Origin: Actinomadura madurae | GTDB lineage: Bacteria > Actinomycetota > Actinomycetes > Streptosporangiales > Streptosporangiaceae | Reading direction: 5' to 3' | Length of the DNA stretch: 64,000 nucleotides | Assembly: GCF_900115095.1 (NCBI RefSeq) | Contig: NZ_FOVH01000008.1 | Span: 124,001-188,000 of the forward strand | Notes under the pieces: model-generated | Database searches by the model: none | Seen by the model: the letters and a program-made list of their open reading frames with translations, nothing else | What the model was told of the DNA's origin: nothing | Shown: one piece after another, positions 8,342-16,344 of the stretch | Layout of the letters: every line of letters starts with the position of its first letter | Numbering within the stretch: the first letter of the stretch is position 1 | Program-made: the position numbers and the translations under genes

Positions 8342-11300
8342 GTGTCGACAGAGTCGTCGCAAACAAGTGCCGACCCGAAGACCACAGATTTCGGCGCCAA
8401 CGAATGGCTGGTCGACGAGCTGTACCAGAAGTACCTCGAAGACCCGAACAACGTTGACGAAGCCTGGTGGAACTTCTTCGCTGACTACCAGCCGGACAGC
8501 CGGCCCACGTCCGCGACCCCCGCGTCCCCCCAGGCGCCCGCCGACAGCGCGGCCCCGCAGGCCGGCAACGGCACCGCGGCCGCACCGCCGACACCGCAGC
8601 GGCCGGTGACGCCGCCGAAGGCGACCGACGGCAAGGCCCCGGCCGCCAAGGCCCCCGCGCCGAAGGCCGACAGGCCGGCCCCGCCGCCGGTCCCCGCGGG
8701 CGCGGAGGAGGTCCGGCTGCGCGGCGTCGCCGCCCGGACGGCCACCAACATGGAGGCCAGCCTCGGCGTGCCGACGGCGACGAGCGTGCGGGCCGTCCCG
8801 GCGAAGCTGCTGATCGACAACCGCATCGTCATCAACAACCACCTCAAGCGCGGCCGCGGCGGCAAGGTCTCGTTCACGCACCTGATCGGTTACGCGATCG
8901 TCAAGGCGCTCACCTCGATGCCGGAGATGAACGCCGCGTTCACCGAGGTGGACGGCAAGCCGGTGCTGGTCCGCCCCGAGCACGTGAACTTCGGCCTGGC
9001 GATCGACCTGCAGAAGAGCGACGGCTCGCGGCAGCTCGTGGTGCCGAGCGTCAAGGCCGCCGAGACGCTGGACTTCCGCCAGTTCTGGGCCGCCTACGAG
9101 GAGATCGTCCGCAAGGCCCGCGGCGGCAAGCTCACCCTGGAGGACTTCCAGGGCACCACGATCAGCCTCACCAACCCGGGCACGATCGGCACGGTCCACT
9201 CGGTTCCGCGGCTGATGCCCGGCCAGGGCACGATCATCGGCGTGGGCGCCATGGAGTACCCGGCCGAGTTCGCGGGCGCGTCCGGCGAGACCCTGTCGCG
9301 CATGGGGATCAGCAAGGTCATGACGCTGACCTCCACCTACGACCACCGGATCATCCAGGGCGCGCAGTCCGGCGACTTCCTGCGCCGCATCCACCAGCTG
9401 CTCCTCGGCGAGGACGGCTTCTACGACGAGATCTTCGAGGCGCTGCGCATCCCGTACGAGCCGGTGCGCTGGGTCAAGGACATCTCCGCCACGCACGAGG
9501 ACGACGTCGCCAAGGTCGCCCGCGTGCACGAGCTGATCCACGCCTACCGGGTCCGCGGCCACCTGATGGCCGACACCGACCCGCTGGAGTACAAGCAGCG
9601 CCGCCACCCCGACCTCGACATCCTCAAGCACGGCCTCACCCTGTGGGACCTGGAGCGCGAGTTCGCGACCGGCGGGTTCGGCGGCAAGCCGACGATGAAG
9701 CTGCGCGAGATCCTCGGCGTGCTGCGGATGGCGTACTGCCGGACGGTCGGCATCGAGTACATGCACATCCAGGACCCGGAGGAGCGCGCCTGGATCCAGG
9801 AGCGCGTGGAGGTCCCGCACGACAAGCCGTCGCGCGAGGAGCAGCTGCACGTGCTCCGCCGCCTGAACAGCGCCGAGGCGTTCGAGACGTTCCTGCAGAC
9901 CAAGTTCGTCGGGCAGAAGCGGTTCTCGCTGGAGGGCGGCGAGTCCGTCATCCCGCTGCTGGACTCGGTGATCTCGGCGGCGGCGAAGGACAGCCTCGAC
10001 GAGGTCGTCATCGGCATGGCGCACCGCGGCCGGCTGAACGTCCTCGCCAACATCGTCGGCAAGTCCTACGGGCAGATCTTCGGCGAGTTCGAGGGCAACC
10101 TCGACCCGCGCAGCGCGCAGGGCTCCGGCGACGTGAAGTACCACCTCGGCGCGTCCGGCGACTTCGTCGCGAGCGACGGCTCCAAGATCCACACCGAGCT
10201 GGTGGCGAACCCGTCCCACCTGGAGACGGTCGACCCGGTGCTGGAGGGCGTCGTCCGCGCCAAGCAGGACCTGCTGGACGTCGGCGAGGCCGGGTTCAGC
10301 GTGCTGCCGGTGCTCATCCACGGCGACGCCGCGTTCGCCGGGCAGGGCGTGGTGGCCGAGACGCTGAACCTGTCGCAGCTGCGCGGCTACCGCACCGGCG
10401 GCACCGTGCACGTGATCATCAACAACCAGGTGGGCTTCACGACCGCCCCCGAGTACTCGCGGTCCAGCGTGTACTCCACGGACGTGGCCCGGATGATCCA
10501 GGCGCCGATCTTCCACGTCAACGGCGACGACCCGGAGGCGTGCGCGCGGGTGGCGCGGCTGGCGTTCGAGTACCGGCAGACGTTCAAGAAGGACGTCGTC
10601 ATCGACATGGTCTGCTACCGGCGGCGCGGCCACAACGAGGGCGAGAACCCCTCGTTCACGCAGCCGCTCATGTACGACCTGATCGACGCGAAGCGGTCGG
10701 TGCGCAAGCTGTACACCGAGGCGCTGATCGGCCGGGGCGACATCACGGTCGAGGAGGCCGAGCAGGCGCTGCGCGACTACCAGGAGCAGCTGGAGCGGGC
10801 CTTCACCGAGACCCGCGAGGCCGTGAAGAAGCCCCTGGAGCCGGGCTCGGTCGTGAAGCCGGACGTCGAGGAGCGCATCCCGATCGACCACGGCAAGGCC
10901 GGGTCGGCGATCCCGCAGGAGACCGTCAAGCGGCTCATCGAGTCGCAGGTCGCCCTGCCGGAGGGGTTCACCCCGCACCCGCGGCTCCAGCCGATCCTGC
11001 AGCGCCGCGCCCAGATGATCGAGGACGACGCGATCGACTGGGCGACCGGCGAGCTGCTGGCGATGGGCTCGCTGCTGATCGACGGCCACCCGGTGCGGCT
11101 CGTCGGGCAGGACACCCGGCGCGGCACGTTCGGCCAGCGGCACGCGGTCCTGGTCGACCGCAAGACGGGCGAGGAGTACACGCCGCTCAAGCAGTTCGGG
11201 CAGGGCGTGTCGAAGTTCTACGTCCACGACTCGCTGCTCAGCGAGTACGCGGCGATGGGCTTCGAGTACGGCTACTCGATGACCCGCCCGGACGCGCTGG

Positions 11301-12067
11301 TCTGCTGGGAGGCCCAGTTCGGCGACTTCGCCAACGGCGCCCAGTCGGTGGTGGACGAGTACATCTCCTCCGGCGAGCAGAAGTGGGGCCAGCACTCCGG
11401 CGTCGTGCTGCTGCTGCCGCACGGCTACGAGGGCCAGGGGCCCGACCACTCGTCCGCGCGGATCGAGCGGTACCTGCAGCTGTGCGCGCAGGACAACATG
11501 ACGGTGGTGTACCCGACCACCCCGGCGAACTACTTCCACCTGCTGCGCTGGCAGGTGCTGTCCAACCGACACAAGCCGCTGGTCGTGTTCACGCCGAAGT
11601 CGCTGCTGCGGCTGAAGGCGGCGACGTCCCCGGTCGCGCAGGTCACCGCCGGCGCGTTCCAGCCGGTCATCCCGGAGAGCGACCCGGCGATCGACCCGGC
11701 GGGCGTGCGGCGGGTGCTGCTCACCACCGGCAAGATCTACTACGACGTGGTGAAGGCCCGGGAGGCCGCGGGCGCGAACGACACCGCCGTGGTCCGGATC
11801 GAGCGGCTGTACCCGCCGCCCGTGGACGAGATCAAGGCGGAGCTGGCCAAGTACCCGGCGGACGCCGAGGTCGTCTTCGTGCAGGACGAACCGGCGAACA
11901 TGGGCGCCTGGCCGTTCATGGCGCTGAAGCTGCCGCACCACATCGAGGGGCTGCGGATGTCGCGGGTCTCGCGCCCGGCGTCCTCGTCCCCGGCGGTGGG
12001 CTCGGCGAAGCTGCACCAGGCGGAGCAGGAGGCACTGCTGGCCCGGCTGTTCGGCGAACAGAAATAG
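8342..12067 (+). CDS. kgd: Multifunctional 2-oxoglutarate decarboxylase / dehydrogenase E1-E2 (Kgd/OdhA)
   Basis: 1241-residue TCA-cycle enzyme fusing an E2-like succinyltransferase domain to a ThDP-dependent E1 domain, as in mycobacterial Kgd and corynebacterial OdhA. Order: N-terminal ANEWLVDELYQKYLEDPNN segment, Ala/Pro-rich linker (about 60-120), acyltransferase domain (about 120-350) with YDHRIIQGAQSGDFL, then E1 with MAHRGRLNVLANIVGKS, GDAAFAGQGVVAETLNLS and GHNEGENPSFTQP. Q replaces the Asp of the usual HxxxD in the acyltransferase motif, as is normal for this fusion family. No lipoyl domain is present, as expected. The start is GTG at 8342 after a GGAAGAGGG-like site. Its activity is typically governed by an FHA protein (GarA/OdhI), not seen here. 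Confidence 0.97.
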   Translation: MSTESSQTSADPKTTDFGANEWLVDELYQKYLEDPNNVDEAWWNFFADYQPDSRPTSATPASPQAPADSAAPQAGNGTAAAPPTPQRPVTPPKATDGKAPAAKAPAPKADRPAPPPVPAGAEEVRLRGVAARTATNMEASLGVPTATSVRAVPAKLLIDNRIVINNHLKRGRGGKVSFTHLIGYAIVKALTSMPEMNAAFTEVDGKPVLVRPEHVNFGLAIDLQKSDGSRQLVVPSVKAAETLDFRQFWAAYEEIVRKARGGKLTLEDFQGTTISLTNPGTIGTVHSVPRLMPGQGTIIGVGAMEYPAEFAGASGETLSRMGISKVMTLTSTYDHRIIQGAQSGDFLRRIHQLLLGEDGFYDEIFEALRIPYEPVRWVKDISATHEDDVAKVARVHELIHAYRVRGHLMADTDPLEYKQRRHPDLDILKHGLTLWDLEREFATGGFGGKPTMKLREILGVLRMAYCRTVGIEYMHIQDPEERAWIQERVEVPHDKPSREEQLHVLRRLNSAEAFETFLQTKFVGQKRFSLEGGESVIPLLDSVISAAAKDSLDEVVIGMAHRGRLNVLANIVGKSYGQIFGEFEGNLDPRSAQGSGDVKYHLGASGDFVASDGSKIHTELVANPSHLETVDPVLEGVVRAKQDLLDVGEAGFSVLPVLIHGDAAFAGQGVVAETLNLSQLRGYRTGGTVHVIINNQVGFTTAPEYSRSSVYSTDVARMIQAPIFHVNGDDPEACARVARLAFEYRQTFKKDVVIDMVCYRRRGHNEGENPSFTQPLMYDLIDAKRSVRKLYTEALIGRGDITVEEAEQALRDYQEQLERAFTETREAVKKPLEPGSVVKPDVEERIPIDHGKAGSAIPQETVKRLIESQVALPEGFTPHPRLQPILQRRAQMIEDDAIDWATGELLAMGSLLIDGHPVRLVGQDTRRGTFGQRHAVLVDRKTGEEYTPLKQFGQGVSKFYVHDSLLSEYAAMGFEYGYSMTRPDALVCWEAQFGDFANGAQSVVDEYISSGEQKWGQHSGVVLLLPHGYEGQGPDHSSARIERYLQLCAQDNMTVVYPTTPANYFHLLRWQVLSNRHKPLVVFTPKSLLRLKAATSPVAQVTAGAFQPVIPESDPAIDPAGVRRVLLTTGKIYYDVVKAREAAGANDTAVVRIERLYPPPVDEIKAELAKYPADAEVVFVQDEPANMGAWPFMALKLPHHIEGLRMSRVSRPASSSPAVGSAKLHQAEQEALLARLFGEQK

Positions 12068-12083
12068 GACGCGACGATCCGAG

Positions 12084-12108
12084 GGCTCCGGTGCGCCGCG
12101 CCGGGGCC
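12084..12108 (+). terminator. Hairpin after kgd
   Basis: Stem GGCTCCGG / CCGGGGCC (one G-T wobble) with a 9-base loop between kgd and the small DUF6104 gene. It could attenuate read-through rather than stop it completely. Confidence 0.5.
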
Positions 12109-12134
12109 TTCGGCGTCCATGGAGAGAGAACGCC

Positions 12135-12311
12135 ATGTACTTCACGGATCGGGGCATCGAGGAGCTGACGGACCGGCGCGGTCCGGAGGAGGTCAGCCTG
12201 GCGTGGCTGGCGGACCGGCTGCGGGAGTTCGTCGACCTGAACCCCGAGTTCGAGACGCCGGTCGACCGCCTCGCGACCTGGCTGGCCCGGCTCGACGACG
12301 ACGAGGACTGA
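12135..12311 (+). CDS. DUF6104 family small protein
   Basis: 58-residue protein starting MYFTDRGIEELTDRRG and ending LATWLARLDDDED. It matches the small conserved DUF6104 family that follows kgd in many actinomycetes. It is acidic, predicted helical, with no signal or membrane segment and no known function. GGAGAGAGAA lies just upstream of the ATG. The constant position behind kgd suggests a link to the 2-oxoglutarate dehydrogenase complex, but that is inference from gene order only. Confidence 0.8.
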   Translation: MYFTDRGIEELTDRRGPEEVSLAWLADRLREFVDLNPEFETPVDRLATWLARLDDDED

Positions 12312-12314
12312 CCC

Positions 12315-12370
12315 CCGGTAAACGCGATACATCTTGACTTTCGGATGACGCGACATATCGTGTTTACTGG
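12315..12370 (+). promoter_or_regulatory. Promoter flanked by a 16-base inverted-repeat operator (DUF4097/PadR unit)
   Basis: Left arm 12315-12330 (CCGGTAAACGCGATAC) and right arm 12355-12370 are inverted repeats matching at 13 of 16 bases (half-site CCrGTAAACrCGATAy). Between and within them lie TTGACT (12334-12339) and TATCGT (12356-12361), 16 bases apart, a good -35/-10 pair. A dimeric repressor bound here would cover the promoter. The PadR-type regulator encoded in the same unit is the obvious candidate. Confidence 0.7.
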
Positions 12371-12403
12371 ATGTGGGTCCGCTCCGACGAAGGGCACATC
12401 GCG

Positions 12404-13225
12404 ATGTCGCGCTGGACGATCGACGAACCGACCACCCTGGACTTCGACGGCGTGGTCGCGCTGCGGGTCACGCTGATCGCGGGCAGCGTCTCGGTGCTCG
12501 CCTCCGCCGAGCGGCCGTCCATCATGGTCGGCGACGTCGAGGGCCCGCCGCTGGTCGTCACGCACGAGGCCGGCATGCTCACCGTCACCCACGAGAAGCT
12601 GTGGGAGGGCGTGCTGAGCTGGCTGCGCACCAACCGGGTCCGCGCGGCGATCACGGTCACCGTCCCGCACGACTGCCCCGTCACGCTGAACCTGGTGTCG
12701 GCGGACGCGGTCGTGACCGGCACGACGTCCCGCACGTCCATCAAGAGCGCCTCCGGCGATGTGACCCTGGACGGGGTGGCGGGCAAGGTCGACGCCAACA
12801 CCGTGTCCGGCGACATCGAGGCGCAGGGGCTGGACGGCCGGGTGTCGTTCACGTCGGTCTCCGGCGACCTGTCGCTGGCCGGCGCGTCCGTGGACCACCT
12901 GGCGGCCCGCGCCGTCAGCGGCCGCATCGCCGCCGACCTCAGCCTCGGCGGCGACGGCGGGGTGGACGTCAACACGGTCTCGGGCGAGGTGGCGCTGCGC
13001 GTCCCCGAGTCCACGAACGCGCAGATCACGCTGAACTCCGCCGCCGGGCAGATCGACTCGTCCTTCCCCGAGCTGTCCCGGCAGGAGCGCACCGTCTCGC
13101 GCAGCGCCTCCGGCAAGATCGGCGACGGCTCGGGCCGCATCACGGTCAACACGGTCTCCGGCCGCATCACCCTGCTCGGCCGCGCCGACGCCCCCGAGAT
13201 CACCACACCCCGAATGGAGAATTGA
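12404..13225 (+). CDS. DUF4097 family beta-strand repeat protein
   Basis: 273-residue protein built of repeated short beta-strands of the DUF4097 (adhesin-like, polymeric beta-solenoid) type. Recurring units include IKSASGDVTLDG, VDANTVSGDIEAQG, VDVNTVSGEVALR and ITVNTVSGRITLLG. No signal peptide or membrane segment is seen, so it is probably cytosolic. In actinomycetes such genes are usually directly followed by a PadR-family regulator; here a TnpB element separates the two. I prefer the ATG at 12404 (AAGGG upstream) over one at 12371, which lies immediately after the operator arm. Function unknown. Confidence 0.85.
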   Translation: MSRWTIDEPTTLDFDGVVALRVTLIAGSVSVLASAERPSIMVGDVEGPPLVVTHEAGMLTVTHEKLWEGVLSWLRTNRVRAAITVTVPHDCPVTLNLVSADAVVTGTTSRTSIKSASGDVTLDGVAGKVDANTVSGDIEAQGLDGRVSFTSVSGDLSLAGASVDHLAARAVSGRIAADLSLGGDGGVDVNTVSGEVALRVPESTNAQITLNSAAGQIDSSFPELSRQERTVSRSASGKIGDGSGRITVNTVSGRITLLGRADAPEITTPRMEN

Positions 13226-13400
13226 CATCCTCCCCCACCCGGAAGCAGGGGATTTCAACCGTTCCTACGCTGGGAGGGGGTCCGGTTGAGGTTCGCGGTT
13301 CACAGCCCCGCCCGTCGGCTGGAGGGCTCCCCGCGCTGCCACCGTGCGTCCCACGGCGGTCGTTCGGATGTTGCATGCGGCATTGACGTCGGCGTTGGCC
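13226..13400 (-). ncRNA. Putative omega RNA (reRNA) of TnpB
   Basis: TnpB nucleases use a guide RNA that overlaps the 3' end of tnpB and runs through the right end of the element, its guide being the flanking host sequence. By that rule the RNA would be transcribed leftward across roughly 13400-13226 and the guide would begin near 13222 reading into the DUF4097 gene. Boundaries are approximate and rest on family knowledge plus the right-end hairpin at about 13232-13252. Confidence 0.4.
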
Positions 13401-14461
13401 CGATGCCCGCAGGCCACACACCGGAAGACCGCTTGGCTCTTGCGGTTGTCCGGGGCGCGGTGCCCGCAGGCATGGCAGGTCTGCGAGGTGTAGCGCGGAT
13501 CGACCTTGACGACGCGTCCGGGCGCCTTGTGCTGCAGCCGTGTCACCAGCCGTCCCCAGCCGTTGGCGAGGATCGCCCGGTTGAGTCCGGCCTTCTGCGC
13601 AACACCCGTGCCAGGGGCGCCGACGGTGCCGCGCGCCGAGCGGGTCATGGCGCGCACATTCAAGTTCTCGACCGCGATGACGTCGAAGCCCGCGGCGAGG
13701 CGGGTGGTGGTCTGCTCCACCCAGTCGCGGCGCCGGTCGGCCTCCCGCGCCTTGAGGCGGGCAATGGCCGCTTTGAGAGGGACGCGGCGGGTCGACCCCC
13801 GGCGGGCGCGGGCCAAGCGCCGTTGCAGCCTGCGGAGCCGCCCGGCCTCCCGGACGGTGAGGCCGGGCGCACGCAGTTGGTCACCGGTCGACAACGCCGC
13901 CGACACGGTCACCCCTCGGTCCACACCCACCACGGCTCCGTTGCCCGGCGCCGGGATCGGGGCCGGGACGTGCGCGAACGCCACGTGCCAGCGCCCGGCG
14001 CGATCACGGGTCACCCGGTACGACTTCACCCCGTCGGGGACGGGGCGGGACCAGCGAAACCGCACCCACCCCACCTTCGGGATCTTCACTTCGCCCGTCT
14101 TGCGGGACAGGCGCCGCACATCGGCGGGCTTGACCGCGACGATCCGGAAACCCTCATGGAGGCCGGCTTTACGCCACGTCGGCCGCCCATGCGTGCGGGC
14201 GAAGAAGTTCGCCATGGCTTGGGCGAAGTCCTTGAGCGCCTGCTGCTGAACGATCACCGATCCGGCGCGCAGCCACGCGAACGCGGCCCGGGCCTCGGTG
14301 AGCTGGCGGCACTGCTCGGCGAATCCTGGCGCGCCCTTGCGGCCGGGCGTCCAGTGCCGGTGCTGCTCGACGGCGAGGTTCCACACGTACCGAGCGTGCC
14401 CGCAATGTTCCAGCAGCCCGGCCTCCTGGGCGGACGTCAGCTGCAGACGGTAACGGGACAC
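13265..14461 (-). CDS. tnpB: RNA-guided endonuclease TnpB (IS605 OrfB family)
   Basis: 398-residue TnpB. The RuvC-like nuclease residues are all visible: Asp in GVDRGV, Glu in VIAVENLNV and Asp in NADVNAACN. The zinc finger CHAC ... CVAC lies between the second and third. The N-terminal YRLQLTSAQEAGLLEHCGHARYVWN is typical. The protein therefore looks intact and potentially active. I chose GTG at 14461 (MSRYRLQL); a TTG two codons upstream is possible. It is oriented against the DUF4097 and PadR genes that flank it. Confidence 0.93.
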   Translation of the reverse strand: MSRYRLQLTSAQEAGLLEHCGHARYVWNLAVEQHRHWTPGRKGAPGFAEQCRQLTEARAAFAWLRAGSVIVQQQALKDFAQAMANFFARTHGRPTWRKAGLHEGFRIVAVKPADVRRLSRKTGEVKIPKVGWVRFRWSRPVPDGVKSYRVTRDRAGRWHVAFAHVPAPIPAPGNGAVVGVDRGVTVSAALSTGDQLRAPGLTVREAGRLRRLQRRLARARRGSTRRVPLKAAIARLKAREADRRRDWVEQTTTRLAAGFDVIAVENLNVRAMTRSARGTVGAPGTGVAQKAGLNRAILANGWGRLVTRLQHKAPGRVVKVDPRYTSQTCHACGHRAPDNRKSQAVFRCVACGHRANADVNAACNIRTTAVGRTVAARGALQPTGGAVNREPQPDPLPA

Positions 14462-14530
14462 GCACAAGAAGCTAGCGGAGAGGACCGACAGAACATGACC
14501 AGACGGAGGACCTCCCTCCTTACCCTGAAG

Positions 14531-14568
14531 GACGGGGCTCCGGCCCCAGAAGATCGGTGAGCCCCGTC
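14531..14568. repeat. Perfect 10-base inverted repeat joining IS left end to padR start
   Basis: GACGGGGCTC (14531-14540) is perfectly complementary to GAGCCCCGTC (14559-14568). The second arm covers the last base of the padR GTG and its first three following codons. In an mRNA this would form a stem with an 18-base loop, competing with the smaller hairpin 14534-14547. Confidence 0.6.
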
Positions 14569-15276
14569 TTCGGCCACGGTCGCCTGCGGCTCTACCTGCT
14601 GAAGCTGCTGGAGGAGAGCCCGCGGCACGGGTACGAGGTGATCCGGCTCCTGCAGGACCGGTTCCTCGGCGTCTACTCGCCCTCCCCCGGCACCATCTAC
14701 CCGCGGCTGGCCCGGCTGGAGGCCGAGGGGCTGGTCACGCACGAGGTGATCAAGGGCAAGAAGGTGTACTCGCTGACCGACAAGGGCCGCGAGGAGCTGG
14801 AGCGCCGGATGGACGAGCTGGCCGACCTGGAGGAGGAGATCGCCGCGTCGGCCCAGGAGTTCGCCCGCGGCGTGCAGGAGGACGTCCGGCAGACCGTCCG
14901 GTCGCTGCGCGAGGAGCTGACGCAGGCCGCGCGGACGATGCGCGACCAGGGAAAGGCCACGTCCAAGGAGGCGTGGAAGGAGACAACCCATCGGCAGAAG
15001 GACGAGTGGCGCCGGCAGAAGGAGTACTGGCGCGAGCAGAAACAGGCGTGGAAGGAGGAGTGGCGGCAGAACTGGGACGACGCCTGGAAGACGGCGACCG
15101 GCACCCGCGAGGACGTCGCCCGCCTCAAGCTGGAGCGCCTGCTGCGCCGGTTCGTCGAGGACGTCCGCAAGAACGCCAAGAAGTCGGATCTGGACGACGA
15201 CGACCTCGCCGCCGCGCAGGACGTCCTGGACGAGGCGTGCGAACGGCTGAGCGTGATCTTCCGCCGGGAGCCGTGA
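14557..15276 (+). CDS. PadR family transcriptional regulator
   Basis: 239-residue regulator. An N-terminal PadR winged helix (about residues 5-85) carries GRLRLYLLKLLEESPRHGYEVI and SPSPGTIYPRLARLEAEGLV. Residues about 85-190 form a long, very charged helical region rich in Arg, Lys, Glu and Trp, longer than the usual PadR C-terminal dimerisation arm. It probably represses the DUF4097/padR promoter through the inverted repeat at 12315-12370. The start is GTG at 14557. Insertion of the TnpB element has separated it from the upstream gene and its probable original ribosome binding site (GGAGA at 13216-13220). Confidence 0.87.
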   Translation: MSPVFGHGRLRLYLLKLLEESPRHGYEVIRLLQDRFLGVYSPSPGTIYPRLARLEAEGLVTHEVIKGKKVYSLTDKGREELERRMDELADLEEEIAASAQEFARGVQEDVRQTVRSLREELTQAARTMRDQGKATSKEAWKETTHRQKDEWRRQKEYWREQKQAWKEEWRQNWDDAWKTATGTREDVARLKLERLLRRFVEDVRKNAKKSDLDDDDLAAAQDVLDEACERLSVIFRREP

Positions 15277-15310
15277 CCCGCGCCGGAGCGGAGGCCACGG
15301 CCCCGCGGCG

Positions 15311-16279
15311 TCACGGGGTGAAGATGATTTTGCCGAAGAGGTCGCCTTCCGCCATCGCGGCGAAGCCCTCCCGGGCCCGGTCCAGCGGGAGCGTCCGGTC
15401 GATCAGCGGCCGGGTGCCCGTCTTGACCAGGAACCGCGCGAGCCGCTCCAGCTGGTCGCGGGTCCCCATGGTGGACCCGATCGCCTGCACCTGCAGGAAG
15501 AACAGCCGGTTCAGCTGCGCCGGCGGCATCTGGCCGCTGGTGGCGCCGGACACCACGACCCGCCCGCCGGGCCGCACCGACCTCATCGAGTGCGACCAGG
15601 TCGCCTGCCCGACGGTCTCGATCACGGCGTCCACCCGCTCGGGCAGCCGCGCGCCCGGCTCGAACACGGCGTCCGCGCCGAGTTCCTGCGCGCGCTTGCG
15701 CTTGGCCTCGCTGCGGCTGGTCGCGTAGACGCGGAAGCCGGCGGCGGACGCCAGCGAGATCGCGGCGGTCGCGACCCCGCCGCCCGCGCCCTGCACGAGG
15801 ACGGACGCGCCGGGCTCCAGCCCCGCCTTGTCGAACAGCATCCGGTAGGCGGTGAGCCACGCGGTCGGCAGGCAGGCCGCCTCCGCGAAGGACAGCTCGG
15901 CCGGCTTCGGGACGAGGTTGCGGCGCGGCACCGCGACCTTCTCCGCCATCGTGCCCGGGTGGACCTCCGACAGCAGCGACCGCTTCGGGTCGAGGGTCTC
16001 GTCGCCGCCGCCGCGGGCCGGGTCGCCGATGACCGCGTGGACGATGACCTCGTTGCCGTCCTCGTCCACCCCGGCCGCGTCGCAGCCGAGGATCATCGGG
16101 AGCCGGTCCGCGGGCATGCCGACGCCCTTCAGGGACCACAGGTCATGGTGGTTGAGCGCGGTCGCCTTCACCGTGACGGTCGTCCAGCCGTCCGGTACCT
16201 CGGGGTCGGGCATCTCCCCCAGCGTGAGCCCGTCCAGCGGATTGTCTGTGTCGATCTGCGTGGCCGTGACAGCGAACAT
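15311..16279 (-). CDS. Zinc-independent MDR oxidoreductase (quinone reductase-like)
   Basis: 322-residue medium-chain dehydrogenase/reductase. It has the N-terminal GroES-like fold with ALNHHDLWSLKG, cofactor motif VLVQGAGGGVATAAISLA, and NADP-type discrimination after YATSRSEAKRKRAQELGAD. It lacks the Cys-rich structural zinc lobe of alcohol dehydrogenases, which favours the quinone oxidoreductase/enoyl reductase branch. Substrate unknown. It is convergent with padR and upstream of an unrelated ABC operon, separated from it by a terminator. Confidence 0.85.
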   Translation of the reverse strand: MFAVTATQIDTDNPLDGLTLGEMPDPEVPDGWTTVTVKATALNHHDLWSLKGVGMPADRLPMILGCDAAGVDEDGNEVIVHAVIGDPARGGGDETLDPKRSLLSEVHPGTMAEKVAVPRRNLVPKPAELSFAEAACLPTAWLTAYRMLFDKAGLEPGASVLVQGAGGGVATAAISLASAAGFRVYATSRSEAKRKRAQELGADAVFEPGARLPERVDAVIETVGQATWSHSMRSVRPGGRVVVSGATSGQMPPAQLNRLFFLQVQAIGSTMGTRDQLERLARFLVKTGTRPLIDRTLPLDRAREGFAAMAEGDLFGKIIFTP

Positions 16280-16312
16280 GAACGCACACTAGCCGTCCGG
16301 ACGGCGCGCAAA

Positions 16313-16342
16313 CGGCCCGCCCCCAGGCGAAGGGGCGGGCCG
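16313..16342 (-). terminator. Terminator of the amino acid ABC operon
   Basis: Perfect 11-base stem CGGCCCGCCCC / GGGGCGGGCCG with an 8-base loop, immediately after the stop codon of the ATPase gene on the minus strand. Confidence 0.8.
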
Positions 16343-16344
16343 CG

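Larger units (their letters stand above)
13223..14556 (-). mobile_element. IS200/IS605-family element carrying only tnpB (IS1341-type)
   Basis: Element inferred from a lone tnpB plus non-coding ends. The right end (13223 to about 13264, beyond the 3' end of tnpB) contains a CCCC-GGGG hairpin and, read on the minus strand, finishes GGAGGATGTCAA. The left end (about 14468-14556) contains the hairpin GGGGCTCCGGCCCC (14534-14547). No tnpA is present, so transposition would need TnpA in trans. The exact boundaries cannot be fixed without an empty-site comparison. It sits precisely between the DUF4097 and PadR genes. Confidence 0.7.

Noticed and set aside
8300..13258. A 1652-codon open frame antisense to kgd, and similarly long antisense frames such as 29465-32605 opposite the GH38 gene
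   Set aside because: Low-complexity Arg/Asp/Val/Leu/His-rich translations produced by GC-rich third positions of the real genes; no domains and no ribosome binding sites.
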